From assembly GCF_026241135.1 (NCBI RefSeq), contig NZ_JAPFGA010000005.1, positions 124,001-188,000 of the forward strand: a stretch of 64,000 nucleotides of DNA. The letters are read 5' to 3'. Source of the DNA: Galbibacter kalidii. Lineage in GTDB: Bacteria > Bacteroidota > Bacteroidia > Flavobacteriales > Flavobacteriaceae. Made by a program: the position numbers and the translations under genes. This document shows, one piece after another, positions 15,540 through 24,242 of this stretch (position 1 is its first letter; each line of letters begins with the position of its first letter). The notes under the pieces were generated by a model that searched no databases, was not told where the DNA came from, and saw only the letters and a list, made by a program, of their open reading frames with translations.

Positions 15540-17948
15540 ATGAAAACTATACTTAAAATCCCATTCTACTTCCTCTTCATCATTCTGGTTACAGGATGCC
15601 AACAAGAAGTAATTTCAGAAGAAAAACAGACGGGTCAAACTGTTCTCTGGTACACTCAGCCGGCATCAAAATGGATGGAAGCCTTACCGGTGGGTAACGG
15701 GCGTCTGGGTGCCATGGTGTTTGGGGATCCCGTAAGTGAGCGCATTCAGCTAAATGAAGATTCGATGTGGCCAGGCGGACCTGCCTCGCCGGCAGGCAGG
15801 CCCGATTGGGGAAATTCCAAAGGGACTAAAGAAGATCTGGATCATATTAGGCAGTTAATTCGCGATGGTAAAGTTCACGAAGCCGATAAAGAAATTGTGG
15901 AGCGTTTTTCTTACAAAGGAGTTGCACGCTCACACCAGACCATGGGAGATCTGTTTATCGATTTTTCAGATGAAAATAAAAAAGTGGAAAATTATAAACG
16001 CTCGTTAAGTTTGGATGATGCGTTGTCCTCTGTAAGCTATACCTCCAATGGCAATGAATACACCGAAAAGGTATTCGCATCAGCTCCCGATGATGTTTTG
16101 GTAATTCAACTGGAAACCACAGCAAATGAGGGAATGGACTTTAAGCTTCGCTTAACTCGTCCGGAAGATGAAGGGCATCCAACAGTGGAGGTGAGCAATC
16201 CTTCTGATAACGAAATCAGTATGAAGGGTACCGTAACTCAGTATGGAGGAGCAAAATTTTCAGAGCCCACTCCTTTGGATTATGGGGTGAATTTTGAAAC
16301 CAGGTTAAAGGTTGAAAATTCATCCGGAACAGTCATAGCAAAAGATGGAAGCTTAGAACTAAAAGGAGTTAAAAAAACCACGGTTTATATTGTTGGTAAC
16401 ACTTCTTTTTATGACGATGATTTTGAAGAAAGGAATACCAAAACACTCACTTCGGCTACACAAAAAGGATTTGACGAACTGCTAAAAGATCATATAAAAG
16501 ATTATCAGAAATTATACAAAAGGGTTGATTTTGACCTAGGAGGGAAAGAATTAGATTCGTTACCAACGGATAAACGTTTAGCCCGTATCAAAGAAGGAGA
16601 AGATGATCCTGATCTGGCTGCAAAATTGTTTCAATACGGAAGATATTTACTGATAGGCTCATCGCGTCCCGGTACAAATCCGGCAAATCTACAGGGAATA
16701 TGGAACGAGCATATACAAGCGCCTTGGAATGCTGATTATCACCTGAACATCAACTTACAGATGAACTACTGGCCGTCCAATGTTACCAATCTTGATGAAT
16801 TGCACGAACCGCTTTTCGATTTTATAGACCGAGTAATCGAACGGGGAAAGATAACGGCAAAAGAACAATACGGGATTGAAAGGGGAGCGGTAATCCATCA
16901 TACCACCGATCTTTGGGCAACGCCCTGGATGCGTGCCGAGCAACCTTATTGGGGCTCGTGGATTCACGGTGGCGGATGGATCGTTCAGCATTATTGGGAG
17001 CATTACAGATATACTCAGGATGAAACTTTTTTAAAGGAAAGAGCTTATCCTGCCATCAAGGCAATGGCTGAGTTTTATCTCGATTGGCTCCAAAAAGATC
17101 CTGAAACAGGAAAATGGATTTCCTATCCGGAAACCTCACCGGAAAATTCATATATCGCAGAAGATGGTAAAAAAGCTGCCGTTGCTTATGGTGCGGCTAT
17201 GGGACACCAAATTATTGCTGAGGTGTTTGACAATGCTTTGGCTTCAGCAAAAATTCTCGGTATTAAAGATGATTTTATAGCTGAAGTCAAAGAAAAACGG
17301 GAAAATCTGTATCCGGGTGTTGTTATAGGGGAAGACGGACGTATACTTGAATGGAACAAAGCTTACGATGAACCTGAAAAGGGGCACAGGCATATGTCAC
17401 ATCTGTACGCATTGCACCCCGGTGATGATATAACTGCTGAAGGAACCCCCGAAGCTTTTGCAGCTGCCCAAAAAGTAATTGATTACAGATTACAACATGG
17501 TGGTGCGGGAACCGGATGGAGCAGGGCGTGGATGATCAATTTTAATGCTCGATTGTTAAATGCTGAAGCCGCAGCAGAAAATATCAAAAAACTTTTTCAA
17601 ATATCCATAGCCGACAATTTGTTCGATGAGCACCCGCCATTTCAAATCGATGGAAATTTTGGCTATACGGCCGGGGTGACAGAACTTTTAATGCAATCAC
17701 ATGAAGGCTTTATACGGATTTTACCTGCTTTGCCTGCCAATTGGAAAAATGGAAGCATAAAAGGCTTAAAAGCCCGAGGGAATATTGAAGTGGATATAAG
17801 CTGGGAAGATGGAAAGCTGAAAACCCTTACTTTAAGCTCCCAAAAAGACAAGAGAGCCCAGTTGAAGTATGCCTATAAGGAAATTGAAGTAACTTTAGCG
17901 ATGGATAAAAAAATAAAACTTGATAACAATTTAAATGTTGTGGAATAA
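15540..17948 (+). CDS. GH95 alpha-L-fucosidase/galactosidase, lipoprotein
   Basis: An 802-residue protein with a lipoprotein signal (LVTGC, Cys at about 20), so it is membrane anchored. GH95 landmarks: amino-terminal beta-sandwich starting WYTQPASKWMEALPVGNGRLG; the (alpha/alpha)6 barrel with NLQGIWNE and NINLQMNYWP (substrate Asn residues, about 385-410); and IDGNFGYTAG near 704 (catalytic Asp). It releases L-fucose, typically alpha-1,2-linked. Residues 81-87 are encoded by a palindromic insert (15780-15800) in a loop after WPGG. It lies upstream of a GH29 fucosidase, giving complementary linkage coverage. Confidence 0.94.
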   Translation: MKTILKIPFYFLFIILVTGCQQEVISEEKQTGQTVLWYTQPASKWMEALPVGNGRLGAMVFGDPVSERIQLNEDSMWPGGPASPAGRPDWGNSKGTKEDLDHIRQLIRDGKVHEADKEIVERFSYKGVARSHQTMGDLFIDFSDENKKVENYKRSLSLDDALSSVSYTSNGNEYTEKVFASAPDDVLVIQLETTANEGMDFKLRLTRPEDEGHPTVEVSNPSDNEISMKGTVTQYGGAKFSEPTPLDYGVNFETRLKVENSSGTVIAKDGSLELKGVKKTTVYIVGNTSFYDDDFEERNTKTLTSATQKGFDELLKDHIKDYQKLYKRVDFDLGGKELDSLPTDKRLARIKEGEDDPDLAAKLFQYGRYLLIGSSRPGTNPANLQGIWNEHIQAPWNADYHLNINLQMNYWPSNVTNLDELHEPLFDFIDRVIERGKITAKEQYGIERGAVIHHTTDLWATPWMRAEQPYWGSWIHGGGWIVQHYWEHYRYTQDETFLKERAYPAIKAMAEFYLDWLQKDPETGKWISYPETSPENSYIAEDGKKAAVAYGAAMGHQIIAEVFDNALASAKILGIKDDFIAEVKEKRENLYPGVVIGEDGRILEWNKAYDEPEKGHRHMSHLYALHPGDDITAEGTPEAFAAAQKVIDYRLQHGGAGTGWSRAWMINFNARLLNAEAAAENIKKLFQISIADNLFDEHPPFQIDGNFGYTAGVTELLMQSHEGFIRILPALPANWKNGSIKGLKARGNIEVDISWEDGKLKTLTLSSQKDKRAQLKYAYKEIEVTLAMDKKIKLDNNLNVVE
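15780..15800 (+). repeat. CCTGCC palindrome inserted in frame in the GH95 gene
   Basis: A 21-base GC-rich palindrome (CCTGCCT and AGGCAGG arms) adds exactly seven codons, residues 81-87, between WPGG and PDWGN. It differs from the CACCTCC repeat family of the rfb region. Confidence 0.6.
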
Positions 17949-17961
17949 ATTTAGCCAAAGC

Positions 17962-19296
17962 ATGAAACAAATAATTACTGCATTACTGGTTTTAATTTCG
18001 GCTTCACTTTTTGCTCAAAATAATGGGGTAAGTGAAGAAAACGATGCAAAAATGCAATGGTTTAAAGATGCTAAACTGGGTATTTTTATTCATTGGGGCT
18101 TGTATGCTGTAAACGGGATTGATGAATCCTGGTCGTTTTTCAATGGCTATATCTCGCATGAAGATTACCTAAAACAAACCAAAGGTTTCACCGCCAAAAA
18201 CTACAATCCGGAAGCTTGGGCGGAACTCATAAAAAAAAGTGGGGCTAAATATTCTGTTATTACCTCAAAACACCATGACGGATTTGCGCTGTGGAAAACA
18301 AAACACAGTGACTTTAATGCCGTTGAAAGTTCTGCTGCAAAGAAAGATGTGTTAAGTCCGTTTGTTGATGCCCTTCGCAAGAACGATTTAAAAGTAGGGA
18401 TTTATTATTCCCTGCCCGATTGGTCTTATGATGATTATACCCACTTTACTCGGGAAACCCAACGCTATAACATTGCTGATGAACCAAGACGATGGAAAAA
18501 GTTCCTGAAGTATTATCAGGGACAGTTAAAAGAACTTGCAAAAAAATATAATCCTGACCTGTATTGGTTTGATGGCGATTGGGAACATAGCTCAGAAGAA
18601 TGGGAAGCCCCCAAAGTAAGGGAAATGCTGTTGGATAAAAATCCGAGCACCATCCTGAACTCAAGGTTAAAGGGAGAAGGTGATTATGAAACTCCGGAAC
18701 AGGGAATGCCTATTACACGACCAAAAAGTAACTATTGGGAGTTGTGTATGACCATGAACAACTCTTGGGGATATCAACACAACGACCACAATTATAAAAC
18801 AATTAATCAGATCATCGGAATCTTTGCTGATGTAATTGGTAATGGGGGTAATTTACTTTTGGATATTGGCCCTAAGGCTGATGGTATAATCCCTGAAAAA
18901 CAAGTAGATATACTCGACGGATTAGGGCGGTGGACAAATAAACACAAGGAAGCCATTTACGGCACTGTAGCCGGTATTCCAAAAGAACATTTTTATGGAC
19001 CTACGACCTTATCAAAGGATAAAAAGATATTGTATTTGTTTGTGAAAGGTGATCCAAATGGTGAGGTAGTGTTAAGAGGTTTAAAAAATAAGATCAATCG
19101 TATTTGGGTAGTAGGTGAAGGAACCAAACTTTCGCATAAGGTGGTCGGTAAAGTGTATTGGAACGAATATCCGGGTATAACCTATATACCACTACCGGAA
19201 AAAGTATTGGATGAGAACATAACTGTGCTGGCTTTACTGTTGGATGGGGAAGTTGATTTATACAGAGAAGACGGCGCAGTGATAGAAAGCAATTAA
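17962..19296 (+). CDS. GH29 alpha-L-fucosidase, periplasmic
   Basis: A 444-residue protein from ATG 17962, chosen because the signal peptide begins there and ends at LFAQ; the earlier ATG at 17935 would overlap the GH95 gene and bury the signal. GH29 motifs: FKDAKLGIFIHWGLYA, SKHHDGFALW near 102-111, and YWFDGDW with the likely nucleophile D204. It removes L-fucose with retention, often from alpha-1,3/1,4 linkages or artificial substrates. It is 13 bp downstream of GH95 and 11 bp upstream of the second SDR, deep in the fucose operon. Confidence 0.94.
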   Translation: MKQIITALLVLISASLFAQNNGVSEENDAKMQWFKDAKLGIFIHWGLYAVNGIDESWSFFNGYISHEDYLKQTKGFTAKNYNPEAWAELIKKSGAKYSVITSKHHDGFALWKTKHSDFNAVESSAAKKDVLSPFVDALRKNDLKVGIYYSLPDWSYDDYTHFTRETQRYNIADEPRRWKKFLKYYQGQLKELAKKYNPDLYWFDGDWEHSSEEWEAPKVREMLLDKNPSTILNSRLKGEGDYETPEQGMPITRPKSNYWELCMTMNNSWGYQHNDHNYKTINQIIGIFADVIGNGGNLLLDIGPKADGIIPEKQVDILDGLGRWTNKHKEAIYGTVAGIPKEHFYGPTTLSKDKKILYLFVKGDPNGEVVLRGLKNKINRIWVVGEGTKLSHKVVGKVYWNEYPGITYIPLPEKVLDENITVLALLLDGEVDLYREDGAVIESN

Positions 19297-19307
19297 ATGA
19301 AAAATAA

Positions 19308-20090
19308 ATGGACTTAGGATTAAAAAATAAAGTGGTAATCATTACAGGAGGTACCAAAGGTATTGGCGAAGCCATATCCCGCTGTGTGGCAGAAGAAGAG
19401 GGTATCGCTGTTTTTATTGGAAGAAGTGAAAAGCCCGGAAAAGCACTGGAAGATGATCTAAAAGCGAAAAAACTTCAAGGGTATTTTATTCAAGCCGATC
19501 TAAATAAAACCGACAACTGTAAAAAGATTATAGCTGAAGTCATTGAGAAATATGGAAGGATAGACGGTTTGGTAAACAATGCCGGTAGAAATGATGGAGT
19601 AGGTCTGGAAAATGGCTCTCCGGAAGCATTCGCCAAATCAGTTCAGGAGAATTTGTTCCACTATTATGAAATGCTTTATTATGCCTTAGCTGCTTTAAAA
19701 GAGTCGGAGGGAAGTGTGGTAAACATCAGCTCCAAAGTAGCATTGTCTGGTCAGGGCGGAACCTCAGGCTATGCAGCTTCTAAAGGAGCTCAATTGGCAT
19801 TAACAAGAGAATGGGCATCAGAATTATTGCCATACAACATCAGGGTAAATGCCATTTTACCTGCTGAAGTGATGACCCCTTTGTACGAAAGTTGGTTGAA
19901 CACTTTTGATAATCCTTCAGCAAAACAAAAAGAAATAGAGCAAAAAATACCACTGGGACAACGAATGACCACCGCAGAAGAAATAGCTTCAATGGCTGTT
20001 TTTCTTTTATCAAATAAATCAGCCCATACCACAGGACAGTTTATCTCCCCAGATGGTGGGTATTTACATTTAGACAGATCTTTAACCTAA
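19308..20090 (+). CDS. SDR oxidoreductase, predicted L-fucose dehydrogenase
   Basis: A 260-residue classical SDR: TGGTKGIGEA (residues 13-22), NNAG near 90, catalytic Ser in NISSKVALS, and YAASK near 156-160, ending in a PDGG motif. Placed between the fucosidase and FucP genes, it best fits NAD(P)-dependent oxidation of L-fucose to L-fuconolactone, the entry to the pathway. Which of the two SDRs does which oxidation is inferred, not shown. Confidence 0.86.
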   Translation: MDLGLKNKVVIITGGTKGIGEAISRCVAEEEGIAVFIGRSEKPGKALEDDLKAKKLQGYFIQADLNKTDNCKKIIAEVIEKYGRIDGLVNNAGRNDGVGLENGSPEAFAKSVQENLFHYYEMLYYALAALKESEGSVVNISSKVALSGQGGTSGYAASKGAQLALTREWASELLPYNIRVNAILPAEVMTPLYESWLNTFDNPSAKQKEIEQKIPLGQRMTTAEEIASMAVFLLSNKSAHTTGQFISPDGGYLHLDRSLT

Positions 20091-20105
20091 GCATATAAAC
20101 AAATT

Positions 20106-21428
20106 ATGGAAGAAATTAATCAACCAATTCAAAAAAAGGCTCCAGTTGTTTCAGGAAAGGTGCTTATACCTTTTATCCTTATTACATCATTATTCGCCCT
20201 ATGGGGATTTGCCAATGCGGTAACAGATCCTATGGTACAGGCATTTAAAAAGGTGTTAGAACTGTCTAATTCACAAGCATCCATGGTGCAAATGGCTTTT
20301 TACGGCGGCTATTTTTGTATGGCGCTACCGGCGGCTATGTTTATGCGTAAATATTCGTATAAAGTAGGAGTGTTGATCGGGCTTGCTCTCTATGCTACCG
20401 GGGCATTGTTATTCTATCCGGCAGCACAAACAGAGAGTTTTACGTTTTTTTGCATCGGACTCTATATTCTCACTTTCGGTCTGGCATTTTTAGAAACTGC
20501 TGCCAATCCGTATGCTTTGGCAATGGGAGCCAAAGAGACAGCCACACAACGGTTGAATTTAGCTCAGGCTTTTAATCCGGTAGGTCTGATAGCCGGTCTG
20601 TTTGTGGCGCAACAATTTGTTTTGAAGAAGTTACAATCTGATGATATAGAAGATTTTAGTGCTTTGGATGAAGCTTCAAGAGCCTTGATAAGAACTACTG
20701 ATTTACTGGTGATCCGTGATCCTTATGTGATTCTTGGTTTGGTACTGATAGGGGTATTTATATTGTTTTTGGTGAACAAAATGCCACAAGCAAAAGATGA
20801 AAATGGAATGCCAAGCATAGGGAGCACTTTTGCTTCACTGGCAGGAAATAAAAAATATGTTTTAGGGGTTGTTGCCCAAATATTATATGTAGGGGCACAA
20901 ATTATGTGTTGGACCTATATTTATCAGTATGCTGAAGCCATTAGTATAGATAGTGTAACAGCAGGGTATTACCAAATGACTGCCTTCATCATATTTACGG
21001 TTGGTCGCGCTGTCGGCACTTACTTGCTTCGTTTTATTAGCTCAGGGCAGCTTTTAATGTATTTTGCCCTTTTGGCAATGGTATGTGTACTTGGTACTAT
21101 TTGGATACAAGGTGTTGTAGGTCTTTATTGTTTGGTGGGTGTCTCGTTCTTTATGTCGCTGATGTTCCCAACTATTTATGGAATAGCCCTGGGTGATCTT
21201 ACCGAAGAACAGTCAAAAGTAGGTTCTGCCGGATTGATCATGGCCATTGTGGGTGGTGCTTTAATGCCTAAACTTCAGGGGATAATTATTGATGCTGGAG
21301 GAACAGGTGTAAATGACATCCAAATTGTAGGGGTTTCTGAAGTTAACTTTTCATTTATCCTCCCGCTTGTTTGTTTTGTATTTATAGCCTTATATGGAAG
21401 ATTGGTATATGTAAAATACAACGATTGA
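20106..21428 (+). CDS. fucP: L-fucose:H+ symporter, MFS
   Basis: A 440-residue protein with about twelve membrane helices. FucP/GluP-type motifs: LFALWGFANAVTDPMVQAF near residue 20, the FYGGYFCMALPAAMFMRKYSYK segment (57-80), and FLETAANPYALAMGAKETATQRLNLAQAFNP near 128-160. It carries L-fucose across the inner membrane with protons. It sits between the predicted fucose dehydrogenase and mutarotase genes, which strongly supports fucose over other sugars. Confidence 0.92.
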   Translation: MEEINQPIQKKAPVVSGKVLIPFILITSLFALWGFANAVTDPMVQAFKKVLELSNSQASMVQMAFYGGYFCMALPAAMFMRKYSYKVGVLIGLALYATGALLFYPAAQTESFTFFCIGLYILTFGLAFLETAANPYALAMGAKETATQRLNLAQAFNPVGLIAGLFVAQQFVLKKLQSDDIEDFSALDEASRALIRTTDLLVIRDPYVILGLVLIGVFILFLVNKMPQAKDENGMPSIGSTFASLAGNKKYVLGVVAQILYVGAQIMCWTYIYQYAEAISIDSVTAGYYQMTAFIIFTVGRAVGTYLLRFISSGQLLMYFALLAMVCVLGTIWIQGVVGLYCLVGVSFFMSLMFPTIYGIALGDLTEEQSKVGSAGLIMAIVGGALMPKLQGIIIDAGGTGVNDIQIVGVSEVNFSFILPLVCFVFIALYGRLVYVKYND

Positions 21429-21430
21429 TC

Positions 21431-21772
21431 ATGAAGACAAAGAGACATTGTTTCGCATTGGATCTAATAGATGATCCTGAGTTGATATTGGATTATAAAA
21501 AGTATCACGAAAATGTTTGGCCGGAAATAATACAAAGTATTAAAGATGCAGGGATAGTCGATATGGAAATTTACAATGTAGGGAACAGACTCTTTATGAT
21601 TATGGAAGTTGATGAAACTTTTTCTTTTGAAGAAAAAGCAAAAAACGACGCAAATAATCCTAAAGTACAGGAATGGGAAAACCTGATGTGGAAATATCAA
21701 AAAGCCCTGCCCGTAGCCAAACCCGATGAAAAATGGATTTTAATGGAAAAGATTTTTTCAATCACTAACTAA
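21431..21772 (+). CDS. RhaM-family (DUF718) mutarotase, predicted L-fucose mutarotase
   Basis: A 113-residue protein from ATG 21431, two bases after the fucP stop; an upstream in-frame ATG at 21371 lies inside fucP. It has the RhaM-family layout: an early His in KRHCFALDL, YHENVWPEI (likely catalytic His/Tyr) near 25, and MEIYNVGNRLFMIME in the middle. This family interconverts anomers of L-rhamnose or L-fucose; context points to L-fucose. Last gene of the operon. Confidence 0.88.
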   Translation: MKTKRHCFALDLIDDPELILDYKKYHENVWPEIIQSIKDAGIVDMEIYNVGNRLFMIMEVDETFSFEEKAKNDANNPKVQEWENLMWKYQKALPVAKPDEKWILMEKIFSITN

Positions 21773-21901
21773 GCCCCGACAGCTGTATAATGGTCGTAAT
21801 GCCTGTAGGAGAAGTCTTAAAAAAACATATGTCGCCAATATGCTTATTTTATACAAGCCCGGAAAGCCCAAGGGAGGATTTATAGAGGGCTTGTTCGCTA
21901 A

Positions 21902-22087
21902 ACTATCAGAGGGGATGACCTTGCGGATGTTAGAGCTCTTGCTTTAGGAAACTTGATTGAACTTGAAGATAAAATCAATAAAAGCATTCCCTATGTTAAG
22001 GATCATATGACAAAAACCCATTTACAATTTCTCTATAAAGAAATAGAAGATGTTATCGGAGAAGAACAGTTTTCCCAAAAAATATAG
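21902..22087 (+). pseudogene. Degraded gene fragment (helical C-terminal remnant)
   Basis: After a stop at 21899-21901, a frame of about 61 codons reads as a convincing helical protein end (for example LGNLIELEDKINKSIPYV and FLYKEIEDVIGEEQF) and stops with TAG. There is no plausible start codon, and the sequence upstream (21773-21900) has no coding sense in frame. It is probably the 3' end of a lost gene. The family is not recognised with confidence. Confidence 0.4.
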
Positions 22088-22390
22088 GCTGTTGGATAAT
22101 GAAATGTCCATACAAGGCGATAAGAATCGGCGGATGCTTTTTAGTGGAAAAATAAAGCAGATATAAAGATTATTTATCTATGTGATAAAGAAAATAATTC
22201 TCGCCATTTTGGAGCAATTACTTCCTTGAACTACATAAAAAGCCTACTCAGTTTATATAAAGTCGTCTCTCGATCAAGGAAATTTATCTTTATGTTATGC
22301 GCTTTTGCATTACTTTTCAATGTACAACAATTCAGCTTGTAACTAAAATAGTAGATTACATTTTTAGATTAAGCAACAATAAATAAATGT
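22088..22390 (+). other. Intergenic, no gene seen
   Basis: AT-rich. One frame (about 22142-22341) stays open without a start codon but has no family features. Nothing else supported. Confidence 0.5.
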
Positions 22391-22412
22391 TACACATTAT
22401 AGTATGTAACTA
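22391..22412 (+). promoter_or_regulatory. Candidate operator: GTTACA-N10-TGTAAC inverted repeat
   Basis: Six-base perfect arms around a ten-base spacer, about 140 bp upstream of the membrane AraC gene. The right arm, TATGTAAC (22405-22412), recurs at 24012-24019 upstream of susC, which suggests one regulator for both promoters. Confidence 0.35.
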
Positions 22413-22554
22413 ATTTAACTAATCACTATGTTTACTTTGCCAAGCCAAACATTTGTAAACCAAAATAAAACAAATTCACTTACTTCTTTATATTGTTAAT
22501 TTTCAATTACATATGGGTTGTAATTATTAATTTTATAAACATAAAAGTTATAAA

Positions 22555-23652
22555 ATGACTGTTTGGGAAATACTATTATTGTTTTTTTCATTTCAATCGT
22601 TAATCTTGGGACTGTTTTTGTTTATCAAAAACAGAGGCTATTCCTATGCCAATAGATTGTTTGCCATTTTCTTGTTTATGTTTGGTTATGGGATCTACTT
22701 TGTTATAATGTACTGGTCTGGCTATAGTGATACCATAAAAACAGTCATTGCCTTTACCTTCTATATTCCTTTTGCCTTGTTTGGGCCTATATTTTATTTT
22801 TATGTAAGGAATGTTGTCACTAACAGCAGAGTTACCTTAAGGGATATCTATCACTTTATCCCGGCAATCTGTGTATTGGTGTGCTATGGAGGATTTATCT
22901 TCCTCCCCATTGAAAAAAAATTAAATCTAAAGCAACACGGTCAAATTGGACAGTACATAATTGACATCCCTTATTTAGGGTACTTTCTTGCCTTTTTGGT
23001 CATAGCATACGGTATTTTCACTTATGGAAAATTTGTTAAAACATATGGGGAAGACTTTGATTTGAGGGTATGGCTCAAAACAATTAATATTACCTTCATG
23101 TTGTTTGGCTTATCTTTCGTGGTCTATTATATCATCATTTATTTTGGAACAATGATCAAGGAATATGACTATTTCATAGCCTATGCAATGGTATTATTTA
23201 TCGGTGTAGCGTCTTACTTTTGTATTATTCAGCCTGAAGTTTTTAATGGGAAACCTATAGGTAAGGTTTTACCATTTGTTAAATATGAAACTTCTGGTTT
23301 GCCCTTACAGTTTGCCAAAGAATTAAAAAACCAGTTAGAAGAATTGATGAAATCTGAAAAACCCTATTTGGATCACGATCTGCATTTGGACGATTTAGCT
23401 TTGATGATGAACATATCAAGGCATCATGCCTCTCAATTGATTAATGAACATTTCAATCAGAACTTTTATGAATTCGTCAACCTATACAGGATTGATGAAG
23501 CAAAAACCATGTTGAAAGAGGAAAGGGGGCTCAATGTGGAGGATGTCGCATTTCGATGTGGTTTTAATAACCGCATCTCTTTTTACAGGGCTTTTAAAAA
23601 GAATGAAGGTGTGTCCCCTACTAAATTCAGGGAACACAACCAGGCTTCATAA
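22555..23652 (+). CDS. Membrane-anchored AraC family regulator
   Basis: A 365-residue protein. Residues 1-~230 contain about seven hydrophobic segments. Residues about 255-360 are an AraC DNA-binding domain, with HLDDLALMMNISRHHASQLINEHF and VEDVAFRCGFNNRISFYRAFKK ending SPTKFRE. Such sensors detect a signal in or across the inner membrane and act on adjacent genes. It lies 590 bp before the susC/susD pair, facing the same way, and is its likely regulator. The ligand is unknown. Confidence 0.9.
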   Translation: MTVWEILLLFFSFQSLILGLFLFIKNRGYSYANRLFAIFLFMFGYGIYFVIMYWSGYSDTIKTVIAFTFYIPFALFGPIFYFYVRNVVTNSRVTLRDIYHFIPAICVLVCYGGFIFLPIEKKLNLKQHGQIGQYIIDIPYLGYFLAFLVIAYGIFTYGKFVKTYGEDFDLRVWLKTINITFMLFGLSFVVYYIIIYFGTMIKEYDYFIAYAMVLFIGVASYFCIIQPEVFNGKPIGKVLPFVKYETSGLPLQFAKELKNQLEELMKSEKPYLDHDLHLDDLALMMNISRHHASQLINEHFNQNFYEFVNLYRIDEAKTMLKEERGLNVEDVAFRCGFNNRISFYRAFKKNEGVSPTKFREHNQAS

Positions 23653-24242
23653 CCCCTTGGATTGGGTCATCAATAAATTTTGTTGATCGTTTGTCTTTTT
23701 TTGATGCTCCTCTTTTTTATTCATAATAAGCTATAATTCAGAATCCCGTTACTTTCCTCTTTTTCATTAAATCCAGCAAGTTCTAAGTATAGTCAGCAAT
23801 AGGATTTTATTTATCGACTTACTTTTTTCAATTCATATGCCCTAGGGATTGTAGCCATATAAACCATTTATTTTCATTATCGAAAAATTCTTTGAAACGG
23901 AAATGACCCCATTTTATTTCGATCATTTATTCCCCCATCTTGATCCATAAGCTAATTTTTTAAACAAGTCGTTCATTCGGGAGCATTACCTGTATATGTT
24001 TCACCTTATGATATGTAACGTTGCATTCTATAAAGCTTAACAACATTGTCTTTATTCTTAGTTTTTTTTGTAACACAATTATGAAAAGAAAGGCAGTTGA
24101 TGGAATGTATTATTTCATTTAATCAAAAAACAAAAGTTCTTCATACAATTTTGTTCCAAATTATTTGAATTAGCTCTTAATATAAATCCCCTCTGCCTTT
24201 CATTTTCAAGGTTCTAATCAAATAATCTAATCTCAAACATTT
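23653..24242 (+). promoter_or_regulatory. Intergenic control region of the susC/susD pair
   Basis: 590 bp without a gene. It holds a 14-base near-palindrome, ATGTAACGTTGCAT (24013-24026), overlapping a TATGTAAC motif shared with the AraC upstream region. A clear TTG/TAnnTTTG promoter was not found. The long leader would allow regulation by RNA structure, but none is evident. Confidence 0.35.

Noticed and set aside
17935-17961. Upstream ATG start for the GH29 gene
   Set aside because: It would add nine residues before a clear signal peptide and overlap the GH95 stop.
22142-22341. Open frame without a start upstream of the membrane AraC gene
   Set aside because: It has no start codon, no family features, and AT-rich composition expected by chance.
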